Below, one piece after another: positions 28,700 through 38,092 of a stretch of DNA of 64,000 bases (position 1 is its first letter; the number at the start of each line of letters is the position of its first letter). A model generated the notes under the pieces. The model had not been told where the DNA came from and made no database searches. It was given only the letters and a program-made list of their open reading frames with translations. The position numbers were made by a program, and so were the translations under genes. Source of the DNA: Aphanothece sp. CMT-3BRIN-NPC111 (lineage in GTDB: Bacteria; Cyanobacteriota; Cyanobacteriia; Cyanobacteriales; JAHHGU01); assembly GCA_019359765.1 (NCBI GenBank), contig JAHHGU010000018.1, forward strand, positions 27,568 to 91,567. Direction: 5' to 3'.

Positions 28700-28715
28700 T
28701 GTGATTAACATCACA
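28700..28715. promoter_or_regulatory. CRP-type (SYCRP1-like) palindrome upstream of psb34
   Basis: TGTGATTAACATCACA is a perfect TGTGA-N6-TCACA palindrome, the known binding consensus of cAMP-CRP and cyanobacterial SYCRP1. It lies 85 bp before the psb34 ATG, a plausible activator position. Binding is inferred. Confidence 0.6.
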
Positions 28716-28800
28716 TAGTTAGGCTAGTCAAGTCACAAACACATTAATTAACATTTTGTTACATTTATTTACATAAAGAAACAAGCAGGAGAAACAACAA

Positions 28801-28971
28801 ATGTATACAACTACTGATGAAAGAGGCATTCTCAATAACTACGCGGCTGAGCCAAAAATGTCTTATGCCGAATATCCTTCCGAGTTTCAGCGGCGTCGTT
28901 ATGCTCTCCAAGGGGGATTAGCGTTCTTGTTAGTCGGCTTGTTGGTATTGACTGCTTTTGGTGTCAGCTAA
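28801..28971 (+). CDS. psb34: Psb34 (ssl1498-type light-harvesting-like small protein)
   Basis: 56 residues, preceded by the ribosome-binding site AGGAG. It has a polar N-terminus with conserved MSYAEYPSEFQRRRYALQGG and one C-terminal membrane helix (ALQGGLAFLLVGLLVLTAFGVS). This matches the Hlip-like small protein family that binds a CP47-containing photosystem II assembly intermediate. It is followed 39 bp later by a second small membrane protein and probably shares its mRNA. A CRP-type palindrome lies upstream. Confidence 0.88.
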   Translation: MYTTTDERGILNNYAAEPKMSYAEYPSEFQRRRYALQGGLAFLLVGLLVLTAFGVS

Positions 28972-29010
28972 ACTATCGCGCTTGATTGCAAGAAACAAAG
29001 GAAAACGGCT

Positions 29011-29238
29011 ATGACTATTTTGATTGCTTTGTTTGTCGTCGCTTGGGTTGCTGCGGTGGTAATAGGCACACAGGCTTACTTCCGGGGTGAGCAGTCTAAG
29101 CCTATTCATGAACGCAACTGGCGTTCTCAGTCCTTTGAACAACTGGCTAAATCTATCACTGGTGCCGATATCAACTACTTAGAGCGTGTTCCAGCCTACA
29201 GTCTGGATGCTTATGCCAGCAAAAATTTACCTAACTGA
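29011..29238 (+). CDS. Small single-helix membrane protein, possibly Psb35-like
   Basis: 75 residues: one N-terminal membrane helix (TILIALFVVAWVAAVVIGTQAYF) and a polar C-terminal tail (RSQSFEQLAKSITGADINYLERVPAYSL). It is conserved-looking and sits directly behind psb34, which suggests a role in thylakoid or photosystem II assembly. I think it may be the Psb35 (Ssl2148) family but cannot confirm that from the sequence alone. A good RBS (AAAGGAAAA) precedes the ATG. Confidence 0.75.
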   Translation: MTILIALFVVAWVAAVVIGTQAYFRGEQSKPIHERNWRSQSFEQLAKSITGADINYLERVPAYSLDAYASKNLPN

Positions 29239-29263
29239 AATGTAAGTGCGATCGCATAGACAA

Positions 29264-29292
29264 CCCCCAGCCCGCAACTGGGGTTTTATTTT
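29264..29292 (+). terminator. Rho-independent terminator after the psb34 unit
   Basis: Stem CCCCAG/CTGGGG with a 7-base loop, then TTTTATTTTTT. Confidence 0.85.
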
Positions 29293-29388
29293 TTAGTTAA
29301 ATAAGCGGAATCCTGGCGATCTACCGCTCTGGGGAGTCGCCCTTGGCTATATGTGCTAAGCCCATGCCAAGGGCGATCGCACCTTACT

Positions 29389-29419
29389 AAAAAAGCGAGG
29401 CACAAGTAAGTCCTCGCTT
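29389..29419 (-). terminator. Terminator of the ribosomal superoperon (after prfA)
   Basis: On the minus strand, AGCGAGG/CCTCGCT stem with an 11-base loop followed by TTTTTT. It is convergent with the psb34 terminator on the other strand. Confidence 0.85.
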
Positions 29420-29473
29420 GCAGCTAGTAAATTAATTAAACAGGCTAATTTAACAAGAAAAGAAAAAAGTCAA

Positions 29474-30583
29474 TTACACAGAGGTAGGAGTAGAAGTTGA
29501 AGCTGCCAACTCCGCTAAGCGTTCCTGCTGATCTTGGGAAATGCAAGCCTGAATTAGTGGGTCCAAATCGCCTTCTAGAACTGGATTCAGGCTAAAGTTT
29601 TGACCTAAGCGGTGGTCGGTGGCGCGGCTATCTTTGTAATTGTAGGTGCGAATTTTTTCTGATCGTGACCCGGTACCTACCTGCGATCGCCTCATCGAGG
29701 TCACCGCTTCCTGTTGCTCCCGTAGCTTCATCTCATAAAGCTTAGCGCGGAGAATTTGCATCGCCCGCTCTTTATTTTGTAGCTGACTTCGCTCTTCCGT
29801 ACAGAAAATGCGAATTCCGGTGGGTTTGTGGAAAAGGTCAGCCGCTGTTTCCACCTTGTTGACATTTTGACCACCAGCACCACCAGACCTAGCGGTGCTC
29901 ATTTCAATATCCTTCGGGTCGATATGTACCTCTACTTCATCCACCTCCGGCATTACTGCCACCGTAGCCGTTGAAGTGTGAACCCGTCCGCCAGCTTCCG
30001 TCACTGGCACTCGCTGCACCCGATGCACACCTGCCTCAAACTTTAGCTTGCTATAAACCTTGTCGCCTTGAATTTCTAGAACGGCTTCTTTAAAGCCTCC
30101 CATCTCAGCTAGCGACTCACTAACCAGCTTCACCTTCCAGTTTTGGTTTTCGGCATAGCGCGAGTACATCCGTATTAAATCACCTGCCCAGATACTGGCT
30201 TCATCGCCACCTGTGCCCGCGCGAATTTCCAGCATGATGTTTTTGTCATCATTGGGATCACTCGGCAACAGCAAAATTTTCAGGCGCGTTTCTAGCTCCT
30301 GTAGCTTAGCGTCCAGTTCCTGAACTTCCAGCGCTGCCATCTGTTGCATTTCTAGATCGGCACCGGCTTCTTTATGTATCTGCCTTGCACCTGCTAAGTC
30401 TTCCTGAGTTGTTTTCCAGGTTTCATAGGTATTGACAACTTCTTCCAACGAGGAACGAGCTATTGCTACCCGTTGCATCTCTTGATGGTCATTAACAATA
30501 TCAGGATCGGCAAGGCGTCGAGTCAACTCATGGAAGGTTTGCTCAACAGATTTTAGTTTTTCTAGCAGGTATGTTTCAGCCAT
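29474..30583 (-). CDS. prfA: Peptide chain release factor 1
   Basis: 369-residue class I release factor for UAA and UAG. The peptidyl-tRNA hydrolysis motif GGQ lies in [17 protein letters not shown]. The codon-recognition tripeptide region and the C-terminal domain with [14 protein letters not shown] and TDHRLG are intact. Last gene of the superoperon, 94 bp after rpmE; a terminator follows at 29389. Confidence 0.97.
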   Translation of the reverse strand: MAETYLLEKLKSVEQTFHELTRRLADPDIVNDHQEMQRVAIARSSLEEVVNTYETWKTTQEDLAGARQIHKEAGADLEMQQMAALEVQELDAKLQELETRLKILLLPSDPNDDKNIMLEIRAGTGGDEASIWAGDLIRMYSRYAENQNWKVKLVSESLAEMGGFKEAVLEIQGDKVYSKLKFEAGVHRVQRVPVTEAGGRVHTSTATVAVMPEVDEVEVHIDPKDIEMSTARSGGAGGQNVNKVETAADLFHKPTGIRIFCTEERSQLQNKERAMQILRAKLYEMKLREQQEAVTSMRRSQVGTGSRSEKIRTYNYKDSRATDHRLGQNFSLNPVLEGDLDPLIQACISQDQQERLAELAASTSTPTSV

Positions 30584-30677
30584 GACAGCGATCGCTCCAT
30601 AAAAACAGCAGGTTGCTGAGTGTTAATACTCACGCGACCCAGCAGGCTGGGTCAGGTAATAACAGCAAGCAAACCCG

Positions 30678-30947
30678 CTATTGATCCGGTTGAGAACCAG
30701 AGGCATCTGCTGGAGCGGCGTCCGCTGGAGCGCCGTCCGCTTCCAACATGCCGTATTTCCGCAGGAAGCGCTCCACCCGTCCTTCGGTGTCAATAATTTT
30801 CTGGGTTCCAGTGTAAAAGGGGTGGTTGCCAGACCAGACATCAACGTGCAGTTCCGGCTTAGTTGAGCCAACGGTCATAACTACTTCGCCGTTGCAGTAG
30901 ACTTTTGCCTCTGGATACCACTTGGGGTGAATATCAGCTTTAGCCAT
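30678..30947 (-). CDS. rpmE: 50S ribosomal protein L31 (zinc-free form)
   Basis: 89 residues. The core MAKADIHPKWYPEAKVYCNGE...HPFYTGTQKIIDTEGRVERFLRKYG matches L31. The zinc-binding CxxC pair of the C+ form is missing; only one Cys remains, so this is the C- type, as is usual for cyanobacteria. A short Ala/Asp/Pro-rich tail (DGAPADAAPADASG) follows the conserved core. It lies between rpsI (169-bp gap holding heptamer arrays) and prfA. Confidence 0.95.
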   Translation of the reverse strand: MAKADIHPKWYPEAKVYCNGEVVMTVGSTKPELHVDVWSGNHPFYTGTQKIIDTEGRVERFLRKYGMLEADGAPADAAPADASGSQPDQ

Positions 30948-31031
30948 AATTTTCCTCTTCTTGACAATCTTGCCAATCTATTGTATCAGATACACTTAAT
31001 TACTTGATTAATAGTCTTTGGTTCTTTGGTA

Positions 31032-31111
31032 AAGTTATGAGTTATAAGTTTTGAGTCTTGACTTAGAAAAAATTTATTTAATTCAAAACTCAAAACTCAA
31101 AACTCAAAACT
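31032..31111. repeat. STRR arrays (GAGTTTT/AAAACTC) in inverted pair
   Basis: ATGAGTTATAAGTTTTGAGT on the left is mirrored by four AAAACTC-type units at 31084-31110. It lies in the rpsI-rpmE spacer and can fold in the transcript. Confidence 0.8.
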
Positions 31112-31116
31112 GTATA

Positions 31117-31530
31117 TTAACGCTTCGAGTATTGTGGAGCCTTACGAGCTTTATGCAAGCCGTATTTCTTCCGTTCTTTTGCGCGTGGATCGCGGGTTAA
31201 GTAGCCTTCTACTTTTAAAGGCTTGCGGTTTTCTGGATCTAGCTGGCACAATGCTCTAGCTACTCCTAAACGAACCGCGTCAGATTGTCCAGTTAACCCG
31301 CCTCCATGAGCGTTGACCAGAATGTCATACTCGTTTTCCAGCCCCAATGTTTCTAAGGGAGCCTTAGCTGCGGAGATGTAACCGGGATTGAAGTTGAAGT
31401 AGTCGTCTCCAGGCCGCTTATTAACAATCATCTGACCGCTACCTGGAACTAGGCGCACCCGTGCCACTGCCGATTTACGACGACCTGTGCCCCAGTACAT
31501 AGCTCTACCGCTCTGATCGGTTACTTGCAT
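31117..31530 (-). CDS. rpsI: 30S ribosomal protein S9
   Basis: 137 residues with [19 protein letters not shown] near the start and the C-terminal tail [10 protein letters not shown] that reaches into the P-site, ending in the invariant Lys-Arg. Its ATG overlaps the rplM stop by one base (TAATG), so the two are translationally coupled, as in most bacteria. Confidence 0.97.
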   Translation of the reverse strand: MQVTDQSGRAMYWGTGRRKSAVARVRLVPGSGQMIVNKRPGDDYFNFNPGYISAAKAPLETLGLENEYDILVNAHGGGLTGQSDAVRLGVARALCQLDPENRKPLKVEGYLTRDPRAKERKKYGLHKARKAPQYSKR

Positions 31531-31985
31531 TAGTTTTCTGCTCCTGGAATAGTATTAATCTTGAGTTCTTGGGGTTGTTGCGCGTCGTGGGGATGGCTTG
31601 AACCTGCATAAACTTTCAGCTTGGTAAACAGCTGTCGGCCTAGAGAATTTTTGGGTAACATCCCCCGCACCGCCTGTTCGACAATTCGTTCTGGCAGACG
31701 ATCTTGTAACTTGGCAAAAGTTTCGGTTTTCATGCCGCCGGGACGCCCAGAATGACGGCGGTAAAGTTTTTGGCTGCGTTTTTTGCCAGTGACGGCTACT
31801 TTTTCAGCATTAACGACAATGACGAAGTCGCCAGTATCCATGTGGGGGGTAAAGGTGGGTTTATTTTTACCCCTCAGGATTGTGGCTATCTCAGTGGCTA
31901 AACGCCCTAGCCGCTGGTCGGCGGCATCAACGACGTACCACTTGTGTTCTAGGGAGTTCTGAGGAGGGAGGTAGGTTTTGTTCAT
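31530..31985 (-). CDS. rplM: 50S ribosomal protein L13
   Basis: 151 residues. Conserved [20 protein letters not shown], then [18 protein letters not shown] and [24 protein letters not shown] are all present. It assembles early into the large subunit. 57 bp after truA, in a spacer with short GTTAGTT-type repeats. Confidence 0.97.
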   Translation of the reverse strand: MNKTYLPPQNSLEHKWYVVDAADQRLGRLATEIATILRGKNKPTFTPHMDTGDFVIVVNAEKVAVTGKKRSQKLYRRHSGRPGGMKTETFAKLQDRLPERIVEQAVRGMLPKNSLGRQLFTKLKVYAGSSHPHDAQQPQELKINTIPGAEN

Positions 31986-32042
31986 TTTTTTTGTTAGTTG
32001 TTAGTTGTCATTGGTCATTGGTTAAGTGCTTTGGACTAAGGA

Positions 32043-32924
32043 CTAGGGGGCTGGCATGGGGACAGGTGGCTCGGCAAGGAGGAACTTCGGCTGCGTGTCA
32101 AACCAAGCTTCTGGGGGAAAAGGTGAGTCGGGGTAGCCCACGCGCAACAGGCACAGGCCCTTGGCAGGTGCAGCATATTTAACTTGATCCCGCTTCTCGT
32201 TCACCCACAGTTGGGTAAAATTCTCAGGCGAGCGCTCTTTTGTGCCTACCTGTACCAGCAATCCCACCAGCAGCCGCACCATGCCATATAAAAATCCGCT
32301 AGCCTGAATCTCAATATGAATAAATGAGCCTTGCCGCTGGCACTCGACCTCTTGAACATCTACCCATGAATGCGATCGCCCCGAATTAGAGCGGTGAAAA
32401 GCCGCCAGGTGGTGGCGACCAATCAGGGGGTCTAAGGCGGCCTGGATGAGTGATTCATCCAGCGGTGCATGATAATAATGCCAACTAAATGGTCGCACAA
32501 ACAAGTTAGGCAGGGAGTCGGTATAGAGGGTGTATCGATACCGCCGCCAACTGGCACAAAAACGGGCGTGCCAGGTGGGAGGCACTGATGCCGAGGCTCT
32601 GATCAGGATATCCTGGGGCAGCCGAGCGTTGAGTATCTTACTCCACCGTCCAGCTGGAATCGGACCTGTGGCGTCAAAGTGTGCCACTTGCGCTGCTGCA
32701 TGAACACCGGTGTCAGTGCGACCAGCGCCGTGTAATGTCACCGGTCTATCCAGCACATTAGAGAGTGCTTTTTCTATCTCCTCTTGCACTGTACGCCCCT
32801 TCGCCTGTCTCTGCCAACCCTGAAAATGAGTGCCCAGGTATTGAATTACCAGGGCAACTCGCTGTGCCGATTTGGGGTTTAGGATTTGGGATTTTGGATT
32901 GCTGATCATAAATCTAAAATCCAC
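32043..32924 (-). CDS. truA: tRNA pseudouridine(38-40) synthase TruA
   Basis: 293-residue enzyme converting U38-U40 of the anticodon arm to pseudouridine. The catalytic Asp is in GAGRTDTGVHA; IQYLGTHFQGWQRQ and FLYGMVRLLVG are conserved. The N-terminal ~20 residues (MDFRFMISNPKSQILNPKSA) are encoded by heptamer-repeat DNA of the GATTTTGG type, and no start codon exists between them and the conserved RVALVIQYLG, so translation must begin within the repeat. Eight bp after rplQ. Confidence 0.94.
   Translation of the reverse strand: MDFRFMISNPKSQILNPKSAQRVALVIQYLGTHFQGWQRQAKGRTVQEEIEKALSNVLDRPVTLHGAGRTDTGVHAAAQVAHFDATGPIPAGRWSKILNARLPQDILIRASASVPPTWHARFCASWRRYRYTLYTDSLPNLFVRPFSWHYYHAPLDESLIQAALDPLIGRHHLAAFHRSNSGRSHSWVDVQEVECQRQGSFIHIEIQASGFLYGMVRLLVGLLVQVGTKERSPENFTQLWVNEKRDQVKYAAPAKGLCLLRVGYPDSPFPPEAWFDTQPKFLLAEPPVPMPAP
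32868..32922 (-). repeat. STRR-derived 5' end of truA
   Basis: Repeated GATTTTGG/GATTTGGG-type units, the same class as at 1486-1518. In the truA frame they read as SNPKSQILNPKS. Confidence 0.75.
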
Positions 32925-32932
32925 GCCTCAAA

Positions 32933-33283
32933 TTAGACCAGCTCGATAATAGCCATTTCCGCGTTATCTCCTCGGCGTCGCACGGTTCTGGCAATTCGGG
33001 TATATCCCCCGTTGCGATCGGCGTAGCGGCTGCCTACTTGCTCAAATAAGGCATGAACCAGCTGTTTATCGTAGATATAACCCAGCGCCTGACGCCGCGA
33101 TGCCAGAGAGCCATCCTTAGCTAAGGAAACCATCTTTTCTACTTCCGAGCGCACAGCTTTTGCCCGTGTTTTGGTGGTGGTGATCCGACCATGACGGATT
33201 AGCTCAGTTGCCAGTGCTCTGAGCAGGGCGCGGCGCTGGTCAGCTGGAAGCCCTAGTTTATTAATACGACGTCCATGACGCAT
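32933..33283 (-). CDS. rplQ: 50S ribosomal protein L17
   Basis: 116 residues; begins [34 protein letters not shown] and ends in the usual [12 protein letters not shown]. It lines the exit-tunnel region of the large subunit. Position directly after rpoA is conserved in bacteria. Confidence 0.97.
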   Translation of the reverse strand: MRHGRRINKLGLPADQRRALLRALATELIRHGRITTTKTRAKAVRSEVEKMVSLAKDGSLASRRQALGYIYDKQLVHALFEQVGSRYADRNGGYTRIARTVRRRGDNAEMAIIELV

Positions 33284-33339
33284 CTTCCTTTATCTCCCTC
33301 TAAACTCCTAATTTGACTCTAATTGCCGCTTTAAAAGCT

Positions 33340-34287
33340 TCAGCTAGGTTTTGCGGACTTTTCGTGCGGTAGTGTAATCCCTAGGCGTTGCTGCAACGCT
33401 TCTATGACTTCTTCTGCGGACTTTTGACCAAAGTTTTTAATCTCCAGTAGGTCTTCCTGGCTATAATCCAGTAAGTCTGCCACTGAATTAATCTGCGCCC
33501 GCTTCAGACAGTTGTAGGCTCGCACCGACAGCTGCAATTCTTCTATGGGAATTTGACTGTTGGGATTGTCATCAGCTGGATAATCGTCTTTCATCGACTC
33601 CAGGCTGATATCTTTGAGGGGGCTGAACAGATCCACCAGTATATTGGCTGCTTCACTAAGTGCCTCTTGGGGGCGGATGCTGCCATTTGTCCAGATTTCT
33701 AGGAGCAGTCGATCTCTATCGAGGGAGCCGTCAAGGCGGGCATCCTCAACGCTGTAGTTCACCTTCTGCACAGGCATAAATACGGCATCAATCTGGAGAA
33801 AGTCTAAAGCACTTGCATCTTCACGGCTTCTATCTACAGCTCGATACCCTTTCCCTTTCTCGATGCGAAACTCCATTTCCAGCCGTGCCCCCTCCGCCAA
33901 GGTGGCAACATATTGGTTGGGATCGACAATCTCCACTTCCGAGGGCAAGTCAAACTGAGTTGCTGTTACTCTGGATGGTCCTGTAACCGTTAATCTACCA
34001 ATCTGGGGTTGAGCGGTATAGCTTTTGAGGACGATTTCCTTCATGTTCAGCATGATTTCCAGGACGTCCTCTCGTACCCCTTCAATTGTGGCAAACTCGT
34101 GATTGACACCGGCGATGCGGACAGCCGTCACCGCCGCTCCTTCCAAGTTTGACAGTAGTATGCGCCTCAGCGCGTTGCCAACGGTCGTTCCTTGACCGCG
34201 TTCGAGAGGCTCTAGGACAAATTTGCTATATTGACTCTGATTCTTCTCCGTCTTAGACTCTACACACTCGATCTGAAACTGCGCCAC
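33340..34287 (-). CDS. rpoA: RNA polymerase alpha subunit
   Basis: The N-terminal domain dimerises and nucleates RNA polymerase assembly (FVLEPLERGQGTTVGNALRRILLSNLEGAAVTAV); the C-terminal domain (~245-315, ELQLSVRAYNCLKRAQINSVADLL) contacts UP elements and activators. I chose the GTG at 34287 over an upstream ATG because GGAGG lies 6 bases before it and the resulting 315 residues, starting (M)AQFQIECVES, match cyanobacterial RpoA. A 202-bp spacer with a strong hairpin separates it from rpsK. Confidence 0.96.
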   Translation of the reverse strand: MAQFQIECVESKTEKNQSQYSKFVLEPLERGQGTTVGNALRRILLSNLEGAAVTAVRIAGVNHEFATIEGVREDVLEIMLNMKEIVLKSYTAQPQIGRLTVTGPSRVTATQFDLPSEVEIVDPNQYVATLAEGARLEMEFRIEKGKGYRAVDRSREDASALDFLQIDAVFMPVQKVNYSVEDARLDGSLDRDRLLLEIWTNGSIRPQEALSEAANILVDLFSPLKDISLESMKDDYPADDNPNSQIPIEELQLSVRAYNCLKRAQINSVADLLDYSQEDLLEIKNFGQKSAEEVIEALQQRLGITLPHEKSAKPS

Positions 34288-34343
34288 GGAGTTACCTCCC
34301 TTATTCATAGAACCCCACCGAAAGCACGCCCCACGCTTGACTG

Positions 34344-34368
34344 GGCATTTTTTAAACAAAAAAATGCC
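34344..34368 (-). promoter_or_regulatory. Strong hairpin in the rpsK-rpoA spacer
   Basis: Ten-bp perfect stem GGCATTTTTT/AAAAAATGCC with a 5-base loop, about 57 bp before the rpoA GTG. It could be an attenuator, RNase site or stabiliser. It lacks a U-tract downstream on the coding strand. Confidence 0.5.
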
Positions 34369-34489
34369 TCTGTCAGCATGCTATATTCCGACACTTCAAC
34401 TATTTGGACTTTTCCGCGAACTATTTAGCCGCCAGTAGCCAACTAGATTTGGCTACTCCTTCAGATGTCTTTTGGAAAAGAAATCTTAC

Positions 34490-34885
34490 CTATACTCGAC
34501 GCCGCTTGGGAGGGCGACAGCCGTTATGAGGAATTGGCGTCACATCGCGAATTAAGGTGATTTCAAGCCCTGAGCCTTGAAGCGATCGAATCGCAGTTTC
34601 TCGACCAGCACCTGGACCAGTAACCATCACTTCAAGCTGACGCATACCCTGATCCATGGCGCGGCGAGCGGCACTTTCAGCGGCGGTCTGTGCGGCAAAA
34701 GGGGTTCCTTTTTTAGCACCCTTAAAACCACTTGAGCCACTGGAGGCCCAAGATATGACATCTCCGCTGTTGTCAGAAATTGTGACGATGGTGTTGTTAA
34801 AAGTAGACTGAATGTAGGCTACTCCGTTAGGTACATTGCGCTTTTGCTTTTTTGCACCGGTTTTTTTAGTAGGTTGTCGAGCCAT
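34490..34885 (-). CDS. rpsK: 30S ribosomal protein S11
   Basis: 131 residues; [30 protein letters not shown], then [20 protein letters not shown], and the basic C-terminus [13 protein letters not shown]11 sits on the platform near the E-site. 62 bp after rpsM. Confidence 0.97.
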   Translation of the reverse strand: MARQPTKKTGAKKQKRNVPNGVAYIQSTFNNTIVTISDNSGDVISWASSGSSGFKGAKKGTPFAAQTAAESAARRAMDQGMRQLEVMVTGPGAGRETAIRSLQGSGLEITLIRDVTPIPHNGCRPPKRRRV

Positions 34886-34947
34886 GTTGGTCTATTTGAA
34901 GATAGTGAAGTGATAATCGTGAAAGGCACCAACTCATCGCCATGCAA

Positions 34948-35331
34948 TTACTTCTTACCTGGCGCTTTTTTCTTGCCAGCAACGGTACTACGCCGACCAC
35001 GACGGGTTCTGGCGTTGGTACGTGTTCGCTGACCGCGCACTGGTAACCCCAAGCGATGACGACGCCCTCGATAGGTGCCAATATCAATCAGGCGCTTGAT
35101 GTTCATTGCCTCCCAGCGCCTTAAATCCCCTTCAATCTGATAAGTGGTTTCTACGGACTCCCGCAGAGTGGCAACTTCGGCATCAGTTAAGTCTTTGACC
35201 CGTGTGTCAGAATTGATTCCCGTTGTTGCCAAAATCTTCTGGGATCGCGATAGCCCGATTCCATAGATATATGTCAGACCTATCTCGACGCGCTTGTCGC
35301 GAGGAAGGTCTACCCCAGCTATCCGTGCCAC
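34948..35331 (-). CDS. rpsM: 30S ribosomal protein S13
   Basis: 127 residues; begins [26 protein letters not shown], has the [25 protein letters not shown] segment and a Lys-rich tail (KKKAPGKK) that contacts P-site tRNA. Located in the alpha-operon order rpmJ-rpsM-rpsK-rpoA-rplQ. Confidence 0.97.
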   Translation of the reverse strand: MARIAGVDLPRDKRVEIGLTYIYGIGLSRSQKILATTGINSDTRVKDLTDAEVATLRESVETTYQIEGDLRRWEAMNIKRLIDIGTYRGRRHRLGLPVRGQRTRTNARTRRGRRSTVAGKKKAPGKK

Positions 35332-35394
35332 GCTTTTTGTCTCCCTAGTTATGCGTTTGTGCTAATTAAGACAATTTCATTGATGGTAGGTTAG

Positions 35395-35508
35395 TTAACC
35401 CTGACGTTGCTTATGTTTTGGATTAGAGCAGATGACCATGACCCTACCGCGACGCCTAATGACGCGGCATTTTTCACAAATTTTTCGGACGGATGCTCGA
35501 ACTTTCAT
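35395..35508 (-). CDS. rpmJ: 50S ribosomal protein L36
   Basis: A 37-residue protein: [20 protein letters not shown], then [17 protein letters not shown]. The zinc ligands CxxC...C...H are complete. It lies between infA and rpsM as in other bacteria. Confidence 0.95.
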   Translation of the reverse strand: MKVRASVRKICEKCRVIRRRGRVMVICSNPKHKQRQG

Positions 35509-35613
35509 GCCTATTCTCGGCAACACTGCAAGCTCTGTATTATATCACTTTTTGGTTTTTGATGTCAGCAAGTTGAGGTTCACAAAATTTTATTTAGAAA
35601 CCTTTGTTTAAGC

Positions 35614-35841
35614 TTACTTTTTGTTACGCAGACGGTAAGTGATTCTGCCTTTTGTTAAGTCATAGGGGGTGAGTTCCACTTTGACGCGATCGCCTGGCAA
35701 AATTTTGATGTAGTTACGACGGATTTTGCCAGAGATATGGGCTAAAACATTAAACCCATTATCTAAATCCACGCGAAACATGGCGTTGGGCAGGGATTCT
35801 GTCACCGTGCCTTCCATTTCGATTAAATCTTGTTTAGCCAA
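35614..35841 (-). CDS. infA: Translation initiation factor IF-1
   Basis: 75 residues forming one S1-type OB fold: [40 protein letters not shown], and the C-terminal [12 protein letters not shown]-1 occupies the A-site during initiation. A 193-bp spacer separates it from adk, long enough for its own promoter. Confidence 0.97.
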   Translation of the reverse strand: MAKQDLIEMEGTVTESLPNAMFRVDLDNGFNVLAHISGKIRRNYIKILPGDRVKVELTPYDLTKGRITYRLRNKK

Positions 35842-36034
35842 TTTGTATTTACCTCAATTCATGCCAATGATTGGCTGGATGCCAACGAAACCCCACTCAA
35901 AGACACCCAGCGGCAGCAGGGTGTCGAGCAAGGGTTTATTACATATTTTATCAAAACTTTACCAAAAAGCCGTAGTAGACTGCAAATGTTCTACCACTAG
36001 ATGTTTGGCAAAAGATGTCCTTAGGCAACTGAAA

Positions 36035-36616
36035 CTAACCGTCCTCGACCGTCTCAACCAGCTGTTTCAGGGCGTCGGTGACTTGTTGTAGGGGGCGATT
36101 GCCATCAACCGAAGCTAGAGAATCGCGATCGCGGTAGAAATCAATCAAGGGCGCTGTTTGTTGGCGATAGACTTCCAGACGTCTGCGAATAGTTTCTTCG
36201 TTATCATCCTGGCGTCCACGTCCCAACATCCGAGTCACTAATACCTCGTCCGGCACTTCCAGATTAACGACACAGCCGTACTCCTGTTTCATATCCTGCA
36301 ATAGCTCATCCAAAAACGCAGCTTGACTGACGTTCCGGGGAAAGCCATCGAGAATCCAACCATTCTGGGCATCTGATTGGCTCAGGCGTTCCCGCATCAG
36401 ATCCAGGATCAGAGCATCCGGAACCAACTCGCCACGCTCCATATAGGACTGAGCTTTCTGTCCGAGCGGGGTTCCCTGAGCCTGAGCCTCCCTTAAAATA
36501 TCTCCCGTCGAAATATGAGGAATTTCACATAGATTCGCCAGGATTTTGGCTTGAGTTCCTTTACCTGCCCCTGGAGGCCCCAAGAATATCAATCGTGTCA
36601 CTTGTCCGTTGTCCAT
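36035..36616 (-). CDS. adk: Adenylate kinase
   Basis: 193 residues, catalysing AMP + ATP to 2 ADP. P-loop [13 protein letters not shown]-binding HISTGDILR, and DGFPRN are intact. The LID is the short form ([17 protein letters not shown]) without zinc cysteines, which explains the length below the ~214 of E. coli. It follows secY by 75 bp, the usual bacterial pairing. Confidence 0.96.
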   Translation of the reverse strand: MDNGQVTRLIFLGPPGAGKGTQAKILANLCEIPHISTGDILREAQAQGTPLGQKAQSYMERGELVPDALILDLMRERLSQSDAQNGWILDGFPRNVSQAAFLDELLQDMKQEYGCVVNLEVPDEVLVTRMLGRGRQDDNEETIRRRLEVYRQQTAPLIDFYRDRDSLASVDGNRPLQQVTDALKQLVETVEDG

Positions 36617-36691
36617 TTATTGCGTTGTCCTTTGTCCGTTATCCTTTGTCTGTCGCCAATGACAAATGACTTTTGACAAAGGCGATCGCTA

Positions 36692-38038
36692 CTATTGCTT
36701 CACCATCCCTTCATATCTCTGGGAGATCACGTAAGTTTGAATTTGTTTGGCTGTATCAATCGCTACGCCCACCAAAATCAGCAAAGAGGTAGCTCCCAGT
36801 CCCTGAAAAGTGGTCACCCTTGTAGCACTCTCGACTGCTGTGGGGATAATTGCCACCAAACCAAGAAAGATTGCTCCTAAGAACGTCAGTCGATTCAACA
36901 CCCGCTCAATGTAGTCGGCTGTGGCACTACCAGGACGAATTCCAGGAATACTAGCTCCCATTTTCTTCAGGTTCTGTGCCATATCCACTGGGTTCACAAT
37001 CAGGGAGGCATAGAAATAACTGAAGAATACAATCAGCACGAGATAAACCGCACTATAAAGCCAAGGTGTTGGTCCATCTGGTCTCAGAAAAATAGCGACC
37101 TGACTGAGAACTTGATTGACTGGAGCTAAAAACTTGTTGCCACTACTGTTCTGTGTAAACTGAGCTAGAGAAATTGGTAACACCAGGACGGCAGATGCAA
37201 AGATAATCGGCATCACGCCCCCTTGGTTAAGGCGCAACGGTAGGTAACTAGTCCGCTCCCGGTAGAGGCGACGACCTACTTGACGCCGCGCTGAGATAAT
37301 CGGAATTCTGCGGGTTCCCTCCTGCACAAAGACAATCCCGACAATCATCACCAGGAAAACCACTAGCAGGATAGCTACCCGACCGACAATCTCCCGGTCA
37401 CCACTTTGAGCCAGTTCAAAGGTTTGCCCCAAGGAGCGTGGCAGCACGGCAACTATATTGAGAAAAATCAATAGGGAGGCACCGTTACCAATACCCCGCT
37501 CGGTAATCAACTCCGACACCCACATGACGAACATGGCACCGGCTGTCAAAGCCAGAGCTATCTCAGCAATGAACACAGGGCCGCCATTTCCGGCTGTGGC
37601 GTAGCGCTGAAGCCATAGGGCAATCCCCACGCTTTGAACCACCGCCCATCCCAGTGACACATAGCGGGTAATCTGAGAAATCTTCCGACGCCCAGCTTCC
37701 CCTTCATTTTTCTGTAAGTTTTCTAGGGAAGGAATGGCTGCTGTCAGCAGCTGCAAAATAATGGAGGCATTGATGTAAGGCAAAATTCCCAGGGCAAAGA
37801 TGCCCACAGCAGAAATGCCACCTCCAGAGAAAATGTCCAAAAATCCTATGAGCGGGCTATTTTGAAGCTCTTGAGCAAACCTAGCCCGGTCAATGCCTGG
37901 TATGGGTATGAAAACACCCAGGCGAACTAAAATAAGCAGGCCGATGGTAACAAGCAGCCGACCTCTGAGGCCAGCAGCTTGAGCCATCTGCATAAAGGTT
38001 TCTTGAGCAGTTGGGGCTTTGTCTCGACTAACGACCAT
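36692..38038 (-). CDS. secY: Preprotein translocase subunit SecY
   Basis: 448 residues with ten membrane helices, forming the Sec channel with SecE and SecG; in cyanobacteria it serves both plasma and thylakoid membranes. Recognisable are GIFALGILPYINASIILQLL, the loop GEAGRRKISQ, and the C-terminal AFYASLI-like FFSYFYASLIVNPVDMAQNLKKMGA followed by PGIRPG. The secG gene is elsewhere in this window. 54 bp after rplO. Confidence 0.97.
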   Translation of the reverse strand: MVVSRDKAPTAQETFMQMAQAAGLRGRLLVTIGLLILVRLGVFIPIPGIDRARFAQELQNSPLIGFLDIFSGGGISAVGIFALGILPYINASIILQLLTAAIPSLENLQKNEGEAGRRKISQITRYVSLGWAVVQSVGIALWLQRYATAGNGGPVFIAEIALALTAGAMFVMWVSELITERGIGNGASLLIFLNIVAVLPRSLGQTFELAQSGDREIVGRVAILLVVFLVMIVGIVFVQEGTRRIPIISARRQVGRRLYRERTSYLPLRLNQGGVMPIIFASAVLVLPISLAQFTQNSSGNKFLAPVNQVLSQVAIFLRPDGPTPWLYSAVYLVLIVFFSYFYASLIVNPVDMAQNLKKMGASIPGIRPGSATADYIERVLNRLTFLGAIFLGLVAIIPTAVESATRVTTFQGLGATSLLILVGVAIDTAKQIQTYVISQRYEGMVKQ

Positions 38039-38092
38039 GAAGGGATACCTCTACGCGATCCGGGCGCTGGCAGCTTAAACCTGAGTTGGCTC

